The notes beneath the pieces are model-generated. The model searched no databases. It was not told where the DNA came from and saw only the letters and a program-made list of their open reading frames with translations. A program made the translations under genes and the position numbers. A DNA stretch of 64,000 nt from Paenibacillus periandrae (GTDB lineage Bacteria; Bacillota; Bacilli; Paenibacillales; NBRC-103111): contig NZ_JAJNMU010000013.1 of NCBI RefSeq assembly GCF_022458865.1, positions 186,001 through 250,000 of the forward strand, written 5' to 3'. Positions 1 to 8,058 of the stretch are shown here, in pieces; positions within the stretch are counted from its first letter, which is position 1; each line of letters starts with the position of its first letter.

Positions 1-938
1 GGTCCTGCTGCTTTGCCGCCTCCATCATAAAGCAAGTATTTCAGCTGCTCTGGCTGCGCTCCCCATTGCTGCTTGTACTTGTAGGTTCCAGAGCCTGTCT
101 GGGATCTGCCCAAATCGAGCTGCTGCAGACCGTTCCTGATGCCGAAGCGCACGGCCTCCCAGTACATAAAATTATTGAGGTATTTGTTATTATATTCGGA
201 TAAGTTCGCTCCATATGGATAGTACAGCTTGCCATTTCCCGGACTCGTTAACAGCAGCATGCCGCCTACAACCCTGCCGGATTCATTATCAAGTACGGTT
301 AACAGATGTGCATGCTCAGGTAAATATTCGAAAAAATATTTGAAAAATCGGATATCCTGTGCCGGAGAACCGAGCTGTTTCATTCTCCTAACATACACCT
401 TATGAAAATCATCAATGTGCTTTTGATCAAACGAAACCGAAAACCAATTATTCTTATACACTTTGCGTACATGGTTGCGATTGCTTGCATTGGAAAGTGA
501 CAATACCTTATCCTCATCCTCACACAGCGGCAGCACAAAGGTATGGTTATGCAGATTCAAGCTCCAGTCTGGGCTGTCTAAGCTTTGATCCTTTAATCGC
601 AGATCGACATAGTCAAGCTTGTACTTCGCTTTTAACTCAATAATCGCATTCACAGCATATTGAAATGCTTCTTCGCTATCACAGGCAATATCGGTGTAAT
701 TGACAAAAGGCAGCGATACACCGGCTTTCTTCCAGCCAAGATTACGGCCGATGATCAAAGGGATGATGGCACAAATCCGGTTATCTCCATCCAGAATCGC
801 ATGATAGCCGCAGGTATATCCAAAAGATTGGATCAAGACTTGTCTCAATGCAATGGTATGGAATATCGTGCCCTTAGCTAACGCAAACCGATCCCATTCT
901 TCCTTCATTGCTTCGGTATATGCAACACATCTGAACAT
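1..938 (-). CDS. FemAB/GNAT-like acyltransferase, C-terminus cut by window edge
   Basis: About 312 residues are visible, starting at ATG 938 with GAAAGGA upstream. The frame is still open at base 1, so the C-terminus is missing. The first half contains a short hydrophobic stretch (ICAIIPLIIG); the second half has the GGMLLL and YPYGA-type strands and the late WEAVRFG...LDLGRS segment typical of BioF2-like/FemAB-fold acyltransferases, which move an acyl or aminoacyl group onto cell-wall or capsule precursors. The exact donor and acceptor cannot be read. It is the last visible gene of a glycosylation cassette, six bases after the EamA-like gene, so it probably modifies the same glycan. The family call rests on remembered sequence pattern; the broad GNAT/FemAB class is more certain than any narrower one. 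Confidence 0.75.
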   Translation of the reverse strand, partial: MFRCVAYTEAMKEEWDRFALAKGTIFHTIALRQVLIQSFGYTCGYHAILDGDNRICAIIPLIIGRNLGWKKAGVSLPFVNYTDIACDSEEAFQYAVNAIIELKAKYKLDYVDLRLKDQSLDSPDWSLNLHNHTFVLPLCEDEDKVLSLSNASNRNHVRKVYKNNWFSVSFDQKHIDDFHKVYVRRMKQLGSPAQDIRFFKYFFEYLPEHAHLLTVLDNESGRVVGGMLLLTSPGNGKLYYPYGANLSEYNNKYLNNFMYWEAVRFGIRNGLQQLDLGRSQTGSGTYKYKQQWGAQPEQLKYLLYDGGGKAAG

Positions 939-944
939 CCAAGC

Positions 945-1262
945 CTATCCTTTCACCCAAAAAAATACACCAATCAAAATAAACCCGCAGCCTGTCCATT
1001 TCATCATGCTGATCTGTTCGTTGAACACCCATATCGCTACAGCGACAAACAGTATATATTGTACACTCGATACGAAGGTTACATAGCTCAAATCAAATTG
1101 ATTCAGGCAATAGATCCACAGAAAAGCGCCTATTGCATACAAAGCAAAACCAGCTACAATCAAAGGTGTTGTCATATAACCGAACAAAATCGCCCACAGC
1201 GAGCCTTCAAAGTTAACGGATCTGCTGCCGATTTTGAGCAATGTACTGGCTGCTACCGTCAT
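945..1262 (-). CDS. small EamA/SMR-type membrane transporter
   Basis: 105 residues from ATG 1262, with three clear membrane spans and the conserved ending seen in short DMT/EamA transporters (a Q/E-rich loop followed by GCGFILIGVFFW). Such single-unit flippase-like proteins often sit beside GT2 and DUF2304 genes and may move lipid-linked sugars. The start is odd. ATG 1262 has no good ribosome binding site, and the frame upstream (ITIKYLILFASLS) encodes what looks like the missing first half of span 1. That stretch has only ATC or ATT codons after an in-frame TGA, but GGCGGGG lies just before the ATC codons at 1301 and 1295. The real start may therefore be non-canonical, or a base may be wrong in the sequence. 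Confidence 0.75.
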   Translation of the reverse strand: MTVAASTLLKIGSRSVNFEGSLWAILFGYMTTPLIVAGFALYAIGAFLWIYCLNQFDLSYVTFVSSVQYILFVAVAIWVFNEQISMMKWTGCGFILIGVFFWVKG

Positions 1263-1282
1263 GCTTAAGCTTGCAAAAAGAA

Positions 1283-1660
1283 TTAAATATTTGATTGTGA
1301 TTCCCCGCCGTTCATTCTCTTCTCAAGCTCCTCGAGCCTGAGCTTGGTTAATCCTAGTTCCTGTGTAAGCGTTTTGTTGTGCATCTTCATACCGGAAATG
1401 CTGACACTCATATTCAATAGCAGCAAATAGGCTGAAGCGATCAAGATGGCAAAAAAGGCCGACGGCGCATAGTCTACGCCTATCAGCGCAGAGAACCAGT
1501 CCATCAAATCTTTGAATACCGACATCACTAGCGTAAACAACCCTATAAGAAACCAGACCAGTGAATACTTTTCTCTGATCATCCGAGCTCTCACCATCAA
1601 AAACACTGAAATTATCATAATCAGACTGAAAGCAACACCCATCAATTGAACGCTGTACAA
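1283..1660 (-). CDS. DUF2304 family membrane protein
   Basis: 125 residues from TTG 1660, chosen because a run of G (GGGGGGTGGG) lies just upstream. An ATG six codons later (1642) is possible. There are three hydrophobic segments: an N-terminal span, the REKYSLVWFLIGL segment after a basic loop, and FFAILIASAYLLLL. A heptad-like charged coiled coil follows (TLTQELGLTKLRLEELEKRM). This is the standard DUF2304 layout and length. The family is found beside DPM1-like GT2 enzymes, as here, and is thought to assist lipid-linked sugar synthesis; its molecular role is not established. The 3' end overlaps the possible upstream start of the EamA-like gene, suggesting coupled translation. Confidence 0.85.
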   Translation of the reverse strand: MYSVQLMGVAFSLIMIISVFLMVRARMIREKYSLVWFLIGLFTLVMSVFKDLMDWFSALIGVDYAPSAFFAILIASAYLLLLNMSVSISGMKMHNKTLTQELGLTKLRLEELEKRMNGGESQSNI

Positions 1661-1682
1661 ATTCCCACCCCCCGTAGCCTTT

Positions 1683-2390
1683 TCACCACCTTGTCCTGAT
1701 ATAGGAGAAAAAGATCGACACAATGACCTTAGTCATATAATAAGGACTTTTGATCATAGATATGGAGGAAACGCCATGCTCTCGCTCCTTCATTTCAACA
1801 CCGACCTCGGCTATGCGAAGACCATGCTTTTTGAGCAGAATAATCGCATCCGGCTCGGGATAATCATCAGGATAATATTTGGCCATGAGCGCGATGCCAT
1901 TTCGATTGTACATCCGAAATCCCGACGTACCATCCGTAATCTTGGCGTGTATCAGCATTCTGAATATGAGATAAAATACTTTGATACCCATTCTCCGTAA
2001 CCAGGTGGTCCGAAAGGATTGAATATCTAGAAATCGTGAACCGATCACCATATCACAGCTATTCGACACCATGGTATCGAACAGCTTGACTACCTCTGAC
2101 GGAAGATGCTGTCCATCCCCATCGATTTGCACCATATAATCATAGCCATGGGTTAAGGCATATTTGAACCCGGTCTGCACAGCCCCGCCAATACCCAGAT
2201 TATAAGGAAGATCCACAACTTTGACACCCTCGGCTTTGCGAGCATTGATAGAGGTGCTATCGAGAGAGCAGTCATTCACGACCAGGATATCAGCAGAAGG
2301 AAGCGTCTTTCTGATATCCCAGATTACCCTCAAGATGTTGTTTTGTTCATTATAAGCTGGAACTACAATGAGTATTTTTGCTTGTTCCAT
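1683..2390 (-). CDS. GT2 glycosyltransferase, polyprenyl-phosphate sugar synthase-like
   Basis: 235 residues beginning with the GT-A nucleotide-binding start (ILIVVPAYNEQNNI), then a VVNDCSLDST strand and the catalytic DxD region (MVQIDGDGQHLP). The GSRF and DGTSGFRMYNR motifs are those of DPM1/DPG-synthase-type enzymes. Family members transfer a sugar from a nucleotide sugar to polyprenyl phosphate at the inner membrane face. There is no long C-terminal membrane extension. Its start lies 28 bases inside the upstream membrane glycosyltransferase gene, so the two are translated as a coupled pair: this enzyme would make the lipid-linked sugar and the other would use it. The sugar is unknown. 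Confidence 0.9.
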   Translation of the reverse strand: MEQAKILIVVPAYNEQNNILRVIWDIRKTLPSADILVVNDCSLDSTSINARKAEGVKVVDLPYNLGIGGAVQTGFKYALTHGYDYMVQIDGDGQHLPSEVVKLFDTMVSNSCDMVIGSRFLDIQSFRTTWLRRMGIKVFYLIFRMLIHAKITDGTSGFRMYNRNGIALMAKYYPDDYPEPDAIILLKKHGLRIAEVGVEMKEREHGVSSISMIKSPYYMTKVIVSIFFSYIRTRW

Positions 2391-3634
2391 AACAACTTCC
2401 CCGCATATTTTTTGGTAATCATAATGGCTCCCTTGATGATCCTATCCCCGCCATAAGCTGCCACAATCGCTACAAATGGCAACCCAGGGGCTCTATATCT
2501 ATACATGCCGTCAATGAAGAAAATAACGCAAAATACGCACGAAGCCAGAATGGTGAGCCACAGGATAGATGCCTTTCTGGACAAGCCATTTCGAATGGTG
2601 TAGACCAGTCCGGTCAAGAACATGAAGACAGGGAATGCATTCCAGGCGAATTTTACAATACCTCTGATATGAGTCAAGTCTACATAAAATACCCATCTGC
2701 CCATCAAAGCCAGCGTTCTTTTTCCATATAGAATCATAATATTGTCCCAGTTATGGTAAATAAAGCTGATAATGAGGCTGTTCCCGATATCTATGGTGTA
2801 GTTCGGCTTATATTTATGATCAAATGGCGAAGCTCTGTCAAAAAGCCATCCGGTTGCATAAATATTATATAAAACCTTCTTGGCGTTAAATTGCAGCGAA
2901 GCCACGAGCGGGTCCAATTTATTACTGGCAAACACAATCATGGCTATTAGAATACCTGCAAGCACAAGACTTCCAAGAGTCAATCCGTATTTTCTGACAA
3001 AGCCCATTATGGTTTGCTTGTTCAGGTTAATAAGCACATAGATCATAATAAAGCTTACCGTAATAATCCCTGCCGGTCTGAATATAAGCATATATACGGC
3101 TGTTACGATAAAAATAATTTTGTAAACGTTCTTATGTGATTCATAAAACTTTAATAAGGAATAAATCGAGAGAAGCATTAGGCTGATGAAAAAGCTGTCC
3201 GTCAATATATACACAGACCATAAGGTAATGTCCCACGAATATGCATAAAAAAGAGAAGCGATGATCGCCGTTGTCCGATTGAATATCATCTGTGAGATCT
3301 TATAGACCAGAATCACACTTAATGCGGCAGCGACCACTTGTATGAATATGACGGCAACAGGGTCTCTAAATATAGCGAGCATGACCGTTAGCAGGACATT
3401 GTATCCTAAATACAAAATGTCGTTCATATCGAGTCCAACTTTAAAATGCTCCATTAAGGAGTAAGCATAATCCAAGTACCATTGGGTGTCGTCCGATTGA
3501 GGAAAGCCTTTGCCAGAGGATAAGAGATAAAAGAAATACCGTAATCTTACCCATAAGGACAGTAGGGCAAGTGGGAGGATATAAATGAGATCAAACTGTT
3601 TGTACTTGTGATAAATATAGTGTAATTGGCCCAC
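2363..3634 (-). CDS. ArnT/PMT-like integral membrane glycosyltransferase
   Basis: 423 residues from GTG 3634. GGGAG lies ten bases before this codon, whereas TTG 3652 lies upstream of that site and ATG 3643 is too close to it. The protein has about ten membrane spans. Its first large loop contains an acidic pair (SDDTQWY), matching the catalytic aspartates of the GT-C fold in ArnT, PMT and related GT39/GT83 enzymes. These transfer a sugar from a polyprenyl-phosphate donor to an acceptor outside the membrane. Position at the head of the operon with an overlapping GT2 gene fits that pathway. The acceptor cannot be told from the sequence. Confidence 0.8.
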   Translation of the reverse strand: MGQLHYIYHKYKQFDLIYILPLALLSLWVRLRYFFYLLSSGKGFPQSDDTQWYLDYAYSLMEHFKVGLDMNDILYLGYNVLLTVMLAIFRDPVAVIFIQVVAAALSVILVYKISQMIFNRTTAIIASLFYAYSWDITLWSVYILTDSFFISLMLLSIYSLLKFYESHKNVYKIIFIVTAVYMLIFRPAGIITVSFIMIYVLINLNKQTIMGFVRKYGLTLGSLVLAGILIAMIVFASNKLDPLVASLQFNAKKVLYNIYATGWLFDRASPFDHKYKPNYTIDIGNSLIISFIYHNWDNIMILYGKRTLALMGRWVFYVDLTHIRGIVKFAWNAFPVFMFLTGLVYTIRNGLSRKASILWLTILASCVFCVIFFIDGMYRYRAPGLPFVAIVAAYGGDRIIKGAIMITKKYAGKLLWNKQKYSL

Positions 3635-3951
3635 TGTGCACATTGCTCCCAAATATAGCGTATGTTTATAATGTAATGGTTCAATTATGACATATTCGAC
3701 ATATGAATCGCAAGCTATAAATATGAAAAGATTGTGCGAGTTATCTACATATTTTAAGTGTCCAAGCCCACTGTTTCAGCAGATAGTTTGACAGTCGGCG
3801 TACCGATAATCAACTGCATGGCAAGCATCCAAATACCGATGTTCATCCCACGTTGTCGAATCCATTTGTCTGTAACATTTATCACTGCTCTCAGCACTCA
3901 AACTGGTATACAATTCTACATATTCCCGCACATAGAAGGAGCTTGCCCTAT
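3635..3951. other. divergent intergenic region, no gene seen
   Basis: AT-rich spacer between the leftward glycosylation operon and the rightward small gene at 3952. It must hold promoters for both. The leftward side carries a TTGAAC hexamer about 50 bases before the GTG start, and the rightward side has TGGTATACAAT, an extended -10-like sequence about 40 bases before ATG 3952. Neither has a convincing partner box at 17 bases, so these are suggestions only. Confidence 0.3.
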
Positions 3952-4233
3952 ATGAAACAAGAGCGCATTATCCATTTTAAAGTCATTCATCATGATGCAA
4001 CCCGATTGGGTCGAGGCTTGCTATACCTGGAAGGCAATCAGGAGCCTACGCTTGAGGATTACGAGCAATGTCTGAAGGCAAGCGGTCACGATGTGCATAT
4101 CGAGAATGCAGACCAGCTCCTGTTCGTTGCGCATAAGCCAGATGAGGACTACCGGATCGAAATCATCCCTAATTATGAACAAATGACCAGAGACATGCAA
4201 ACGGAAAGTCTGGCCAAAAGCTTTTTGAAGTAA
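3952..4233 (+). CDS. small protein of unknown function
   Basis: 93 residues from ATG 3952, with AGAAGGAG about ten bases upstream. The longer reading from 3853 lacks a ribosome binding site and its extra residues look non-coding. The protein is soluble and acidic in its second half, with an amphipathic helix around residues 28-40 (EPTLEDYEQCLKASGHDV) and strands around LLFVAHKP and YRIEIIPNY. I do not recognise the family. It converges with yhbF, leaving 53 bases between the stops with no obvious terminator. Codon use resembles its neighbours, so it is likely a real gene. Confidence 0.6.
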   Translation: MKQERIIHFKVIHHDATRLGRGLLYLEGNQEPTLEDYEQCLKASGHDVHIENADQLLFVAHKPDEDYRIEIIPNYEQMTRDMQTESLAKSFLK

Positions 4234-4286
4234 CCCAAGCCTCATGCCCTTATCCTGTTCGCCCATCGCCGGCCAATATACAATGA

Positions 4287-5027
4287 TTATACTTTACGGT
4301 TCTCGTGTACGACAGCACCCTTTTGCTGCTCAAAATGACCCTTGTATTCGATAAGCCCAATTTCGCAGCCCGATCCGATGATCACGTGATTTCCACGAAC
4401 CACGTTGGCTTGTGTATTCATTAAGTGAACATGATCGCCTTCAATAACGTCAGCGGTGAGCAAGGCTTGGGGTGATGGCTTAAAAAAGAAACTGAAGGGA
4501 TTAAACGTGCTGACTCGGGTGACCCGTATTCGCTCGCCACCGATTTCCCGGGCTTTGCAATCCCCATGCAGCTTGATGTCCAGTGTGCCGGCATTCAGCA
4601 AGCCTCCTATATGAAACATCCCGTGGGCATTGAATACTTCGGCTTCGCAATCACCATCCGTTTTCATTTCACCTTTTAGCAGCAGCTGTTCACTGAACAG
4701 ATTTCCTGCCGTTTCAATGGTTCCTGAGCAACGCAGCTCTTTCAATCTGACCGCCCCGCCAATGGCTGCGGTTCCGGACACCTTCATGCTGTCCGCATCG
4801 AGGTTGCCGGATAAGGTGCAGGTTCCCACCACATTGACTGCTCCGGATTTCAAGCTGCCTTCGATGTCCATTGTGCCTATACATTTGAGCCGCGCACACT
4901 CCAGATCACCGTCAATCGCACCTTCACCTACGATAGAGACCCTGTCATACAAGCCGCCTGTTGTGGAAGAGCTGCCTGTAATCAATAGATTTTTTACTTT
5001 TAACTTATCATTTATAGAAGTAGCCAT
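4287..5027 (-). CDS. yhbF: bactofilin-like polymer-forming protein, YhbF-like
   Basis: 246 residues from ATG 5027, chosen because GGAGG lies seven bases upstream. The protein is built from repeated beta-helix rungs with Gly/Ser/Ala turns (GDLECARLKCIGTMDIEGSL and similar), ending in the conserved segment GSGCEIGLIEYKG. Such proteins form filaments without nucleotide. In Bacillus subtilis yhbD-yhbE-yhbF occur in this order, and the YhbE and YhbF bactofilins are reported to affect flagellar assembly. This gene is third in the same order here, 27 bases after yhbE. It is a paralogue of YhbE, sharing the rung pattern and C-terminal motif. Confidence 0.85.
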   Translation of the reverse strand: MATSINDKLKVKNLLITGSSSTTGGLYDRVSIVGEGAIDGDLECARLKCIGTMDIEGSLKSGAVNVVGTCTLSGNLDADSMKVSGTAAIGGAVRLKELRCSGTIETAGNLFSEQLLLKGEMKTDGDCEAEVFNAHGMFHIGGLLNAGTLDIKLHGDCKAREIGGERIRVTRVSTFNPFSFFFKPSPQALLTADVIEGDHVHLMNTQANVVRGNHVIIGSGCEIGLIEYKGHFEQQKGAVVHENRKV

Positions 5028-5054
5028 GGGATTGCCTCCATTCATTAACATGAA

Positions 5055-5732
5055 TTACAATTGCTCTAATCTTTCTACCTTGGACCCTTTATCCTGTTGA
5101 AATTTTCCTTTGTATTCAACCAAGCCAATCTCACAGCCCGGACCGATAACTACATCAGTTCCTCTAACTGCCTTGGCCGTTGTATACTCGACATATACAG
5201 TGTCCCCTTCGATAGTTTGAACGGTCAGTTTGTTGCCGACAGGAATGGGGAGCAGTTTCAGCCACTTGGTATAATCGATTCCAGGCTGTTTGCGGATCTT
5301 GATGTGCTCGCCGCCAATTTCCGCGATGTGACTCTGGCCTTGCAGCGTGATTTGAATATTCCCTGCATTGAGCGTACCCATCTGCAGCCTTCCGTTGGCA
5401 TCAAATGTTTCCGATTCACAGCCACCGTTAACGCAAAGCATGCCATTCAATTGAAGATGATCACCTATCAGGTTCCCCTGCACAGTCAGCTTGCCTTGAA
5501 TTCGAATTCGCTCTGAATGAAGGCTGCCCTCCACAAGCGCAGTTCCGTTAATTTCAGCCTTGGACGACTGCACACTTCCATGGACGTCTGCTTTTCCGTT
5601 GACCATAAAATCAGAGCAGCTCACATCCCCATTCACCTTGCCGATTCCATCAATTTTGGCTAATCGGACAGTCCCTCCATTGGAAGAACCTATGCCTGAC
5701 AGAATCAGGTTACGTTTGCTTGCTGTATCCAT
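5055..5732 (-). CDS. yhbE: bactofilin-like polymer-forming protein, YhbE-like
   Basis: 225 residues from ATG 5732 with AAAGGAGG ten bases upstream. The protein consists of successive short beta rungs (NGDVSCSDFMVNGKADVHGS, then GSLHSERIRIQGKLTVQGNL) and ends with GPGCEIGLVEYKG, nearly the same C-terminal motif as the next gene. It is expected to polymerise as a beta-helical filament at the membrane or in the cytoplasm. It has no signal peptide. The gene is 15 bases downstream of yhbD and is probably co-transcribed with it. Which of the two bactofilins corresponds to YhbE rather than YhbF is inferred from gene order. Confidence 0.85.
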   Translation of the reverse strand: MDTASKRNLILSGIGSSNGGTVRLAKIDGIGKVNGDVSCSDFMVNGKADVHGSVQSSKAEINGTALVEGSLHSERIRIQGKLTVQGNLIGDHLQLNGMLCVNGGCESETFDANGRLQMGTLNAGNIQITLQGQSHIAEIGGEHIKIRKQPGIDYTKWLKLLPIPVGNKLTVQTIEGDTVYVEYTTAKAVRGTDVVIGPGCEIGLVEYKGKFQQDKGSKVERLEQL

Positions 5733-5747
5733 TGATCCCTGCCTCCT

Positions 5748-6377
5748 TTACATCGTTCCTAGTGTGAGCTTTAACTCTTCAATACGTTTGGCTATATTGT
5801 CCCGAAGAATGATTTTCACGCCATTTTCAAAGTAAATTTCACTTCCCGCAGCAACTAGAAGACAAGCGGAAACTCCCATTTTGCGAATAAACATCAAGTC
5901 ACAATTTTTACCTTCAAACTTCGTATAGTGTTCACCAAAAGTTTGCAGCAAAATCTTCCCCTCATCCAAATTCAGCTCTCCCGATTGCAAGCAACGATCC
6001 AGCAAAAAAAGCGACAGGATTTGTTCAAATCTATATGCATCCGAGCGGCCAATATACGGTTCAGCATATTCAATTGCAATCAAAGAAACAATGTTTCGTT
6101 CTATTAGATCGGTTTTGCTTAAAGAAAGATCTGTAGGCACCGGGGAAAACATATTCGCCAGCTCATCTAATGATAAATCCTCCTTCATATTCAGGATTTT
6201 ATCCATGCGATCTAACATCCTTCGCTTCGGAAAAAATGTTTCTTGCCCGGTAAATGCCGATTTACGAATAAACCACTCCTCAGGAACAAGATTTTTACGT
6301 TTCCATCGGTATAATTGACCATAGGATATCCCGGTTAGCTCTAATAGTTCTTTTTTGGATATCAATTCTTCTTCCAT
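5748..6377 (-). CDS. yhbD: YhbD-like DUF4004 protein with MerR-type helix-turn-helix start
   Basis: 209 residues from ATG 6377, with GGAGGG seven bases upstream. The N-terminus (residues 5-35) has the winged-helix pattern KKELLELTGISYGQLYRWKR followed by PEEWF, characteristic of the YhbD/DUF4004 family. The rest is helical and probably binds a partner. In Bacillus subtilis this gene precedes the bactofilins YhbE and YhbF, as it does here, so it may regulate the operon or help its products assemble. The leader shares about 20 bases around the ribosome binding site with the yhbF leader. Confidence 0.85.
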   Translation of the reverse strand: MEEELISKKELLELTGISYGQLYRWKRKNLVPEEWFIRKSAFTGQETFFPKRRMLDRMDKILNMKEDLSLDELANMFSPVPTDLSLSKTDLIERNIVSLIAIEYAEPYIGRSDAYRFEQILSLFLLDRCLQSGELNLDEGKILLQTFGEHYTKFEGKNCDLMFIRKMGVSACLLVAAGSEIYFENGVKIILRDNIAKRIEELKLTLGTM

Positions 6378-6474
6378 GGGAATCCCTCCATTCAAGAACA
6401 ATATAACATAACATTGTTACGTTGTAAATCCGCTCTATTCACGTTTAGTAAAACTGCCTGTGTATATCTCTGTC

Positions 6475-6558
6475 TGTGGATATGTGCATACGAGTTAGCG
6501 AACTTATATACAATAAATAGATGTTGGCTGTGAGCATTGTGGATAACTTTGTGGATGA
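6475..6558. promoter_or_regulatory. cluster of DnaA-box-like sites upstream of yhbD
   Basis: Three nonamers in the same orientation: TGTGGATAT at 6475, the perfect box TGTGGATAA at 6538 (complement TTATCCACA), and TGTGGATGA at 6550. The last two start 12 bases apart, about one helical turn. They lie in the gene-free stretch before the yhb operon. DnaA would be the expected binder. A role in replication timing or in transcription of yhbD is inference. Confidence 0.5.
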
Positions 6559-6594
6559 ATGGCTATACCCCATATTGTTCCGTTTCCGCTGCAA

Positions 6595-6622
6595 CAAAAA
6601 AGAACGTCCATCAGGACGTCCC
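6595..6622 (-). terminator. Rho-independent terminator of the SRPBCC gene
   Basis: Read on the minus strand: stem ACGTCC/GGACGT extended by wobble pairs, loop TGAT, then a run of six T. It lies about 33 bases after the stop of the SRPBCC gene at 6655. Confidence 0.75.
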
Positions 6623-6654
6623 TTTTGTAATACCTATAAAAAATCAGGAATTTT

Positions 6655-7104
6655 TTACCATCCAAAATCTAATGTCTTTCCGGTTTCCGCCAATGTCTTG
6701 ACATTGCTCAGGATCATCCACCAATGCTTTTCCGTATCTGTGTAGGAGGGATGATTGTCTGACCACTGGTCATTGATCAATGTCAGCTTTGTACAATTGC
6801 CTACCTTCTCTAACGTAAAGGTCACACGGGTTTCAAGCTCCGCATGATTAGCTCTATAGGAAGGCCCTGGATGCTCGGTACAGCTCAGCTCTTTATAAAG
6901 CTCATGTTTCAGAATGCTGCCATACACATGAACGGTCTCATCACCATCGTTGCCTGGCCCCACGTATTCATAACGATCACCCTCCTGGAAGGTGGATCTG
7001 ATCACGCATCCATAAAAAATTTTACGTGTTCCCTCCGGTGAAAATAAAGTATTCCAGACTTTTTCAGGCTGTGCATCGATATAAAACTCATACTTGAGTT
7101 CCAT
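6655..7104 (-). CDS. SRPBCC (AHSA1-like) domain protein
   Basis: 149 residues forming one START/Bet v1-like fold. It opens with ELKYEFYIDAQPEKVWNTLFSPEGTRKIFYG, the usual AHSA1 N-terminal pattern, and ends with an amphipathic helix (WWMILSNVKTLAETG). Family members bind hydrophobic ligands or act on Hsp90-type partners; in Bacillota such stand-alone proteins have no fixed role. The gene is divergent from an AraC regulator at 7248, which may control it. A terminator follows. The first and last codons fit the family length. Confidence 0.85.
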   Translation of the reverse strand: MELKYEFYIDAQPEKVWNTLFSPEGTRKIFYGCVIRSTFQEGDRYEYVGPGNDGDETVHVYGSILKHELYKELSCTEHPGPSYRANHAELETRVTFTLEKVGNCTKLTLINDQWSDNHPSYTDTEKHWWMILSNVKTLAETGKTLDFGW

Positions 7105-7247
7105 GGTATCACTCCTTCATCAATTTGAATGTCTTTGGCTGGGTCTGCGGGTTCGTCTAACCATACCTGTCTGTGCTACTATAATTATAATTCATACCGG
7201 AATCCAAGTATCGTAAAAACGCGACAAGAGAACAAGGAGTGATTCAT

Positions 7248-8045
7248 GTGAACGCTAATATCCCTCAGCCCAGTATGGGCATCTTGAACATAAATGAAGG
7301 CGAGGATAAATTTCGGCTTACCCGTTATGCTCCCTCCGGGGAGATTGGTTTATTCGTCAAGCATTATTGGATCGTAAGCTGGGATTTAACAGGGCTGGAG
7401 CCTTATTGGCAGGATGTCATACCGAATCCTTGTGTGAATCTGGTCATTCAAAAAAACCATACAGGCATCTACGGAGCGGCCAAGTATAAATATTCCAAGC
7501 TGTTGGAAGGTAAAGGAGCTGTGTTTGGTGTAAAGTTCAAGCCGGGGGGATTTTATCCATTCATTAAGAGGTCCGTTTCCGAATTAGCTAGCCAGCCCCT
7601 GGATATTTCCAGCGTTTTTGATGTAGAGACCCTTGCTGTAGAGGATGCCATTCTGTCCCAAACCGATGCTGGCAGCATGGTAGAACTGGCAGAAAGCTTT
7701 ATTAAGCCCAAGCTGCCGGAAAAAGACGAAACGGTCGCCCTCATTAATCGGATCATAGACCGAATTGTGGAGGAAAAGGAAATTACGAAAGTAGACGATA
7801 TTTGTGCAAGCTTCGACATCAACAAAAGACAGCTTCAGCGCATATTCGATCAATACGTCGGCATCAGCCCCAAATGGGTGATCAAGCTCTACCGACTGCA
7901 AAATGCTGCCGAAACCATTGATCACGATAGAAACTATGACAGGTTGAAGCTATCGGCTGATCTCGGCTATCACGACCAATCGCATTTTATCAAGGATTTC
8001 AAAGCGATCATTGGCAAAACGCCGGACGCCTATGCCAAGCAGTAA
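7248..8045 (+). CDS. AraC family transcriptional regulator
   Basis: 265 residues from GTG 7248, chosen because AAGGAG ends eight bases upstream; GTG 7239 lies inside that site. The N-terminal half (about 1-150) is the DUF6597-type sensor region with PNPCVNLVIQ and VFGVKFKPGGFYPF. The C-terminal 100 residues are the double helix-turn-helix, with KRQLQRIFDQYVGISPKWVIK and the second helix pair ADLGYHDQSHFIKDFKAIIGKTP. It stands divergent from the SRPBCC gene and converges with msrA, 13 bases apart. The ligand is unknown. Confidence 0.88.
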   Translation: MNANIPQPSMGILNINEGEDKFRLTRYAPSGEIGLFVKHYWIVSWDLTGLEPYWQDVIPNPCVNLVIQKNHTGIYGAAKYKYSKLLEGKGAVFGVKFKPGGFYPFIKRSVSELASQPLDISSVFDVETLAVEDAILSQTDAGSMVELAESFIKPKLPEKDETVALINRIIDRIVEEKEITKVDDICASFDINKRQLQRIFDQYVGISPKWVIKLYRLQNAAETIDHDRNYDRLKLSADLGYHDQSHFIKDFKAIIGKTPDAYAKQ

Positions 8046-8058
8046 CAATGGCAAAGGC

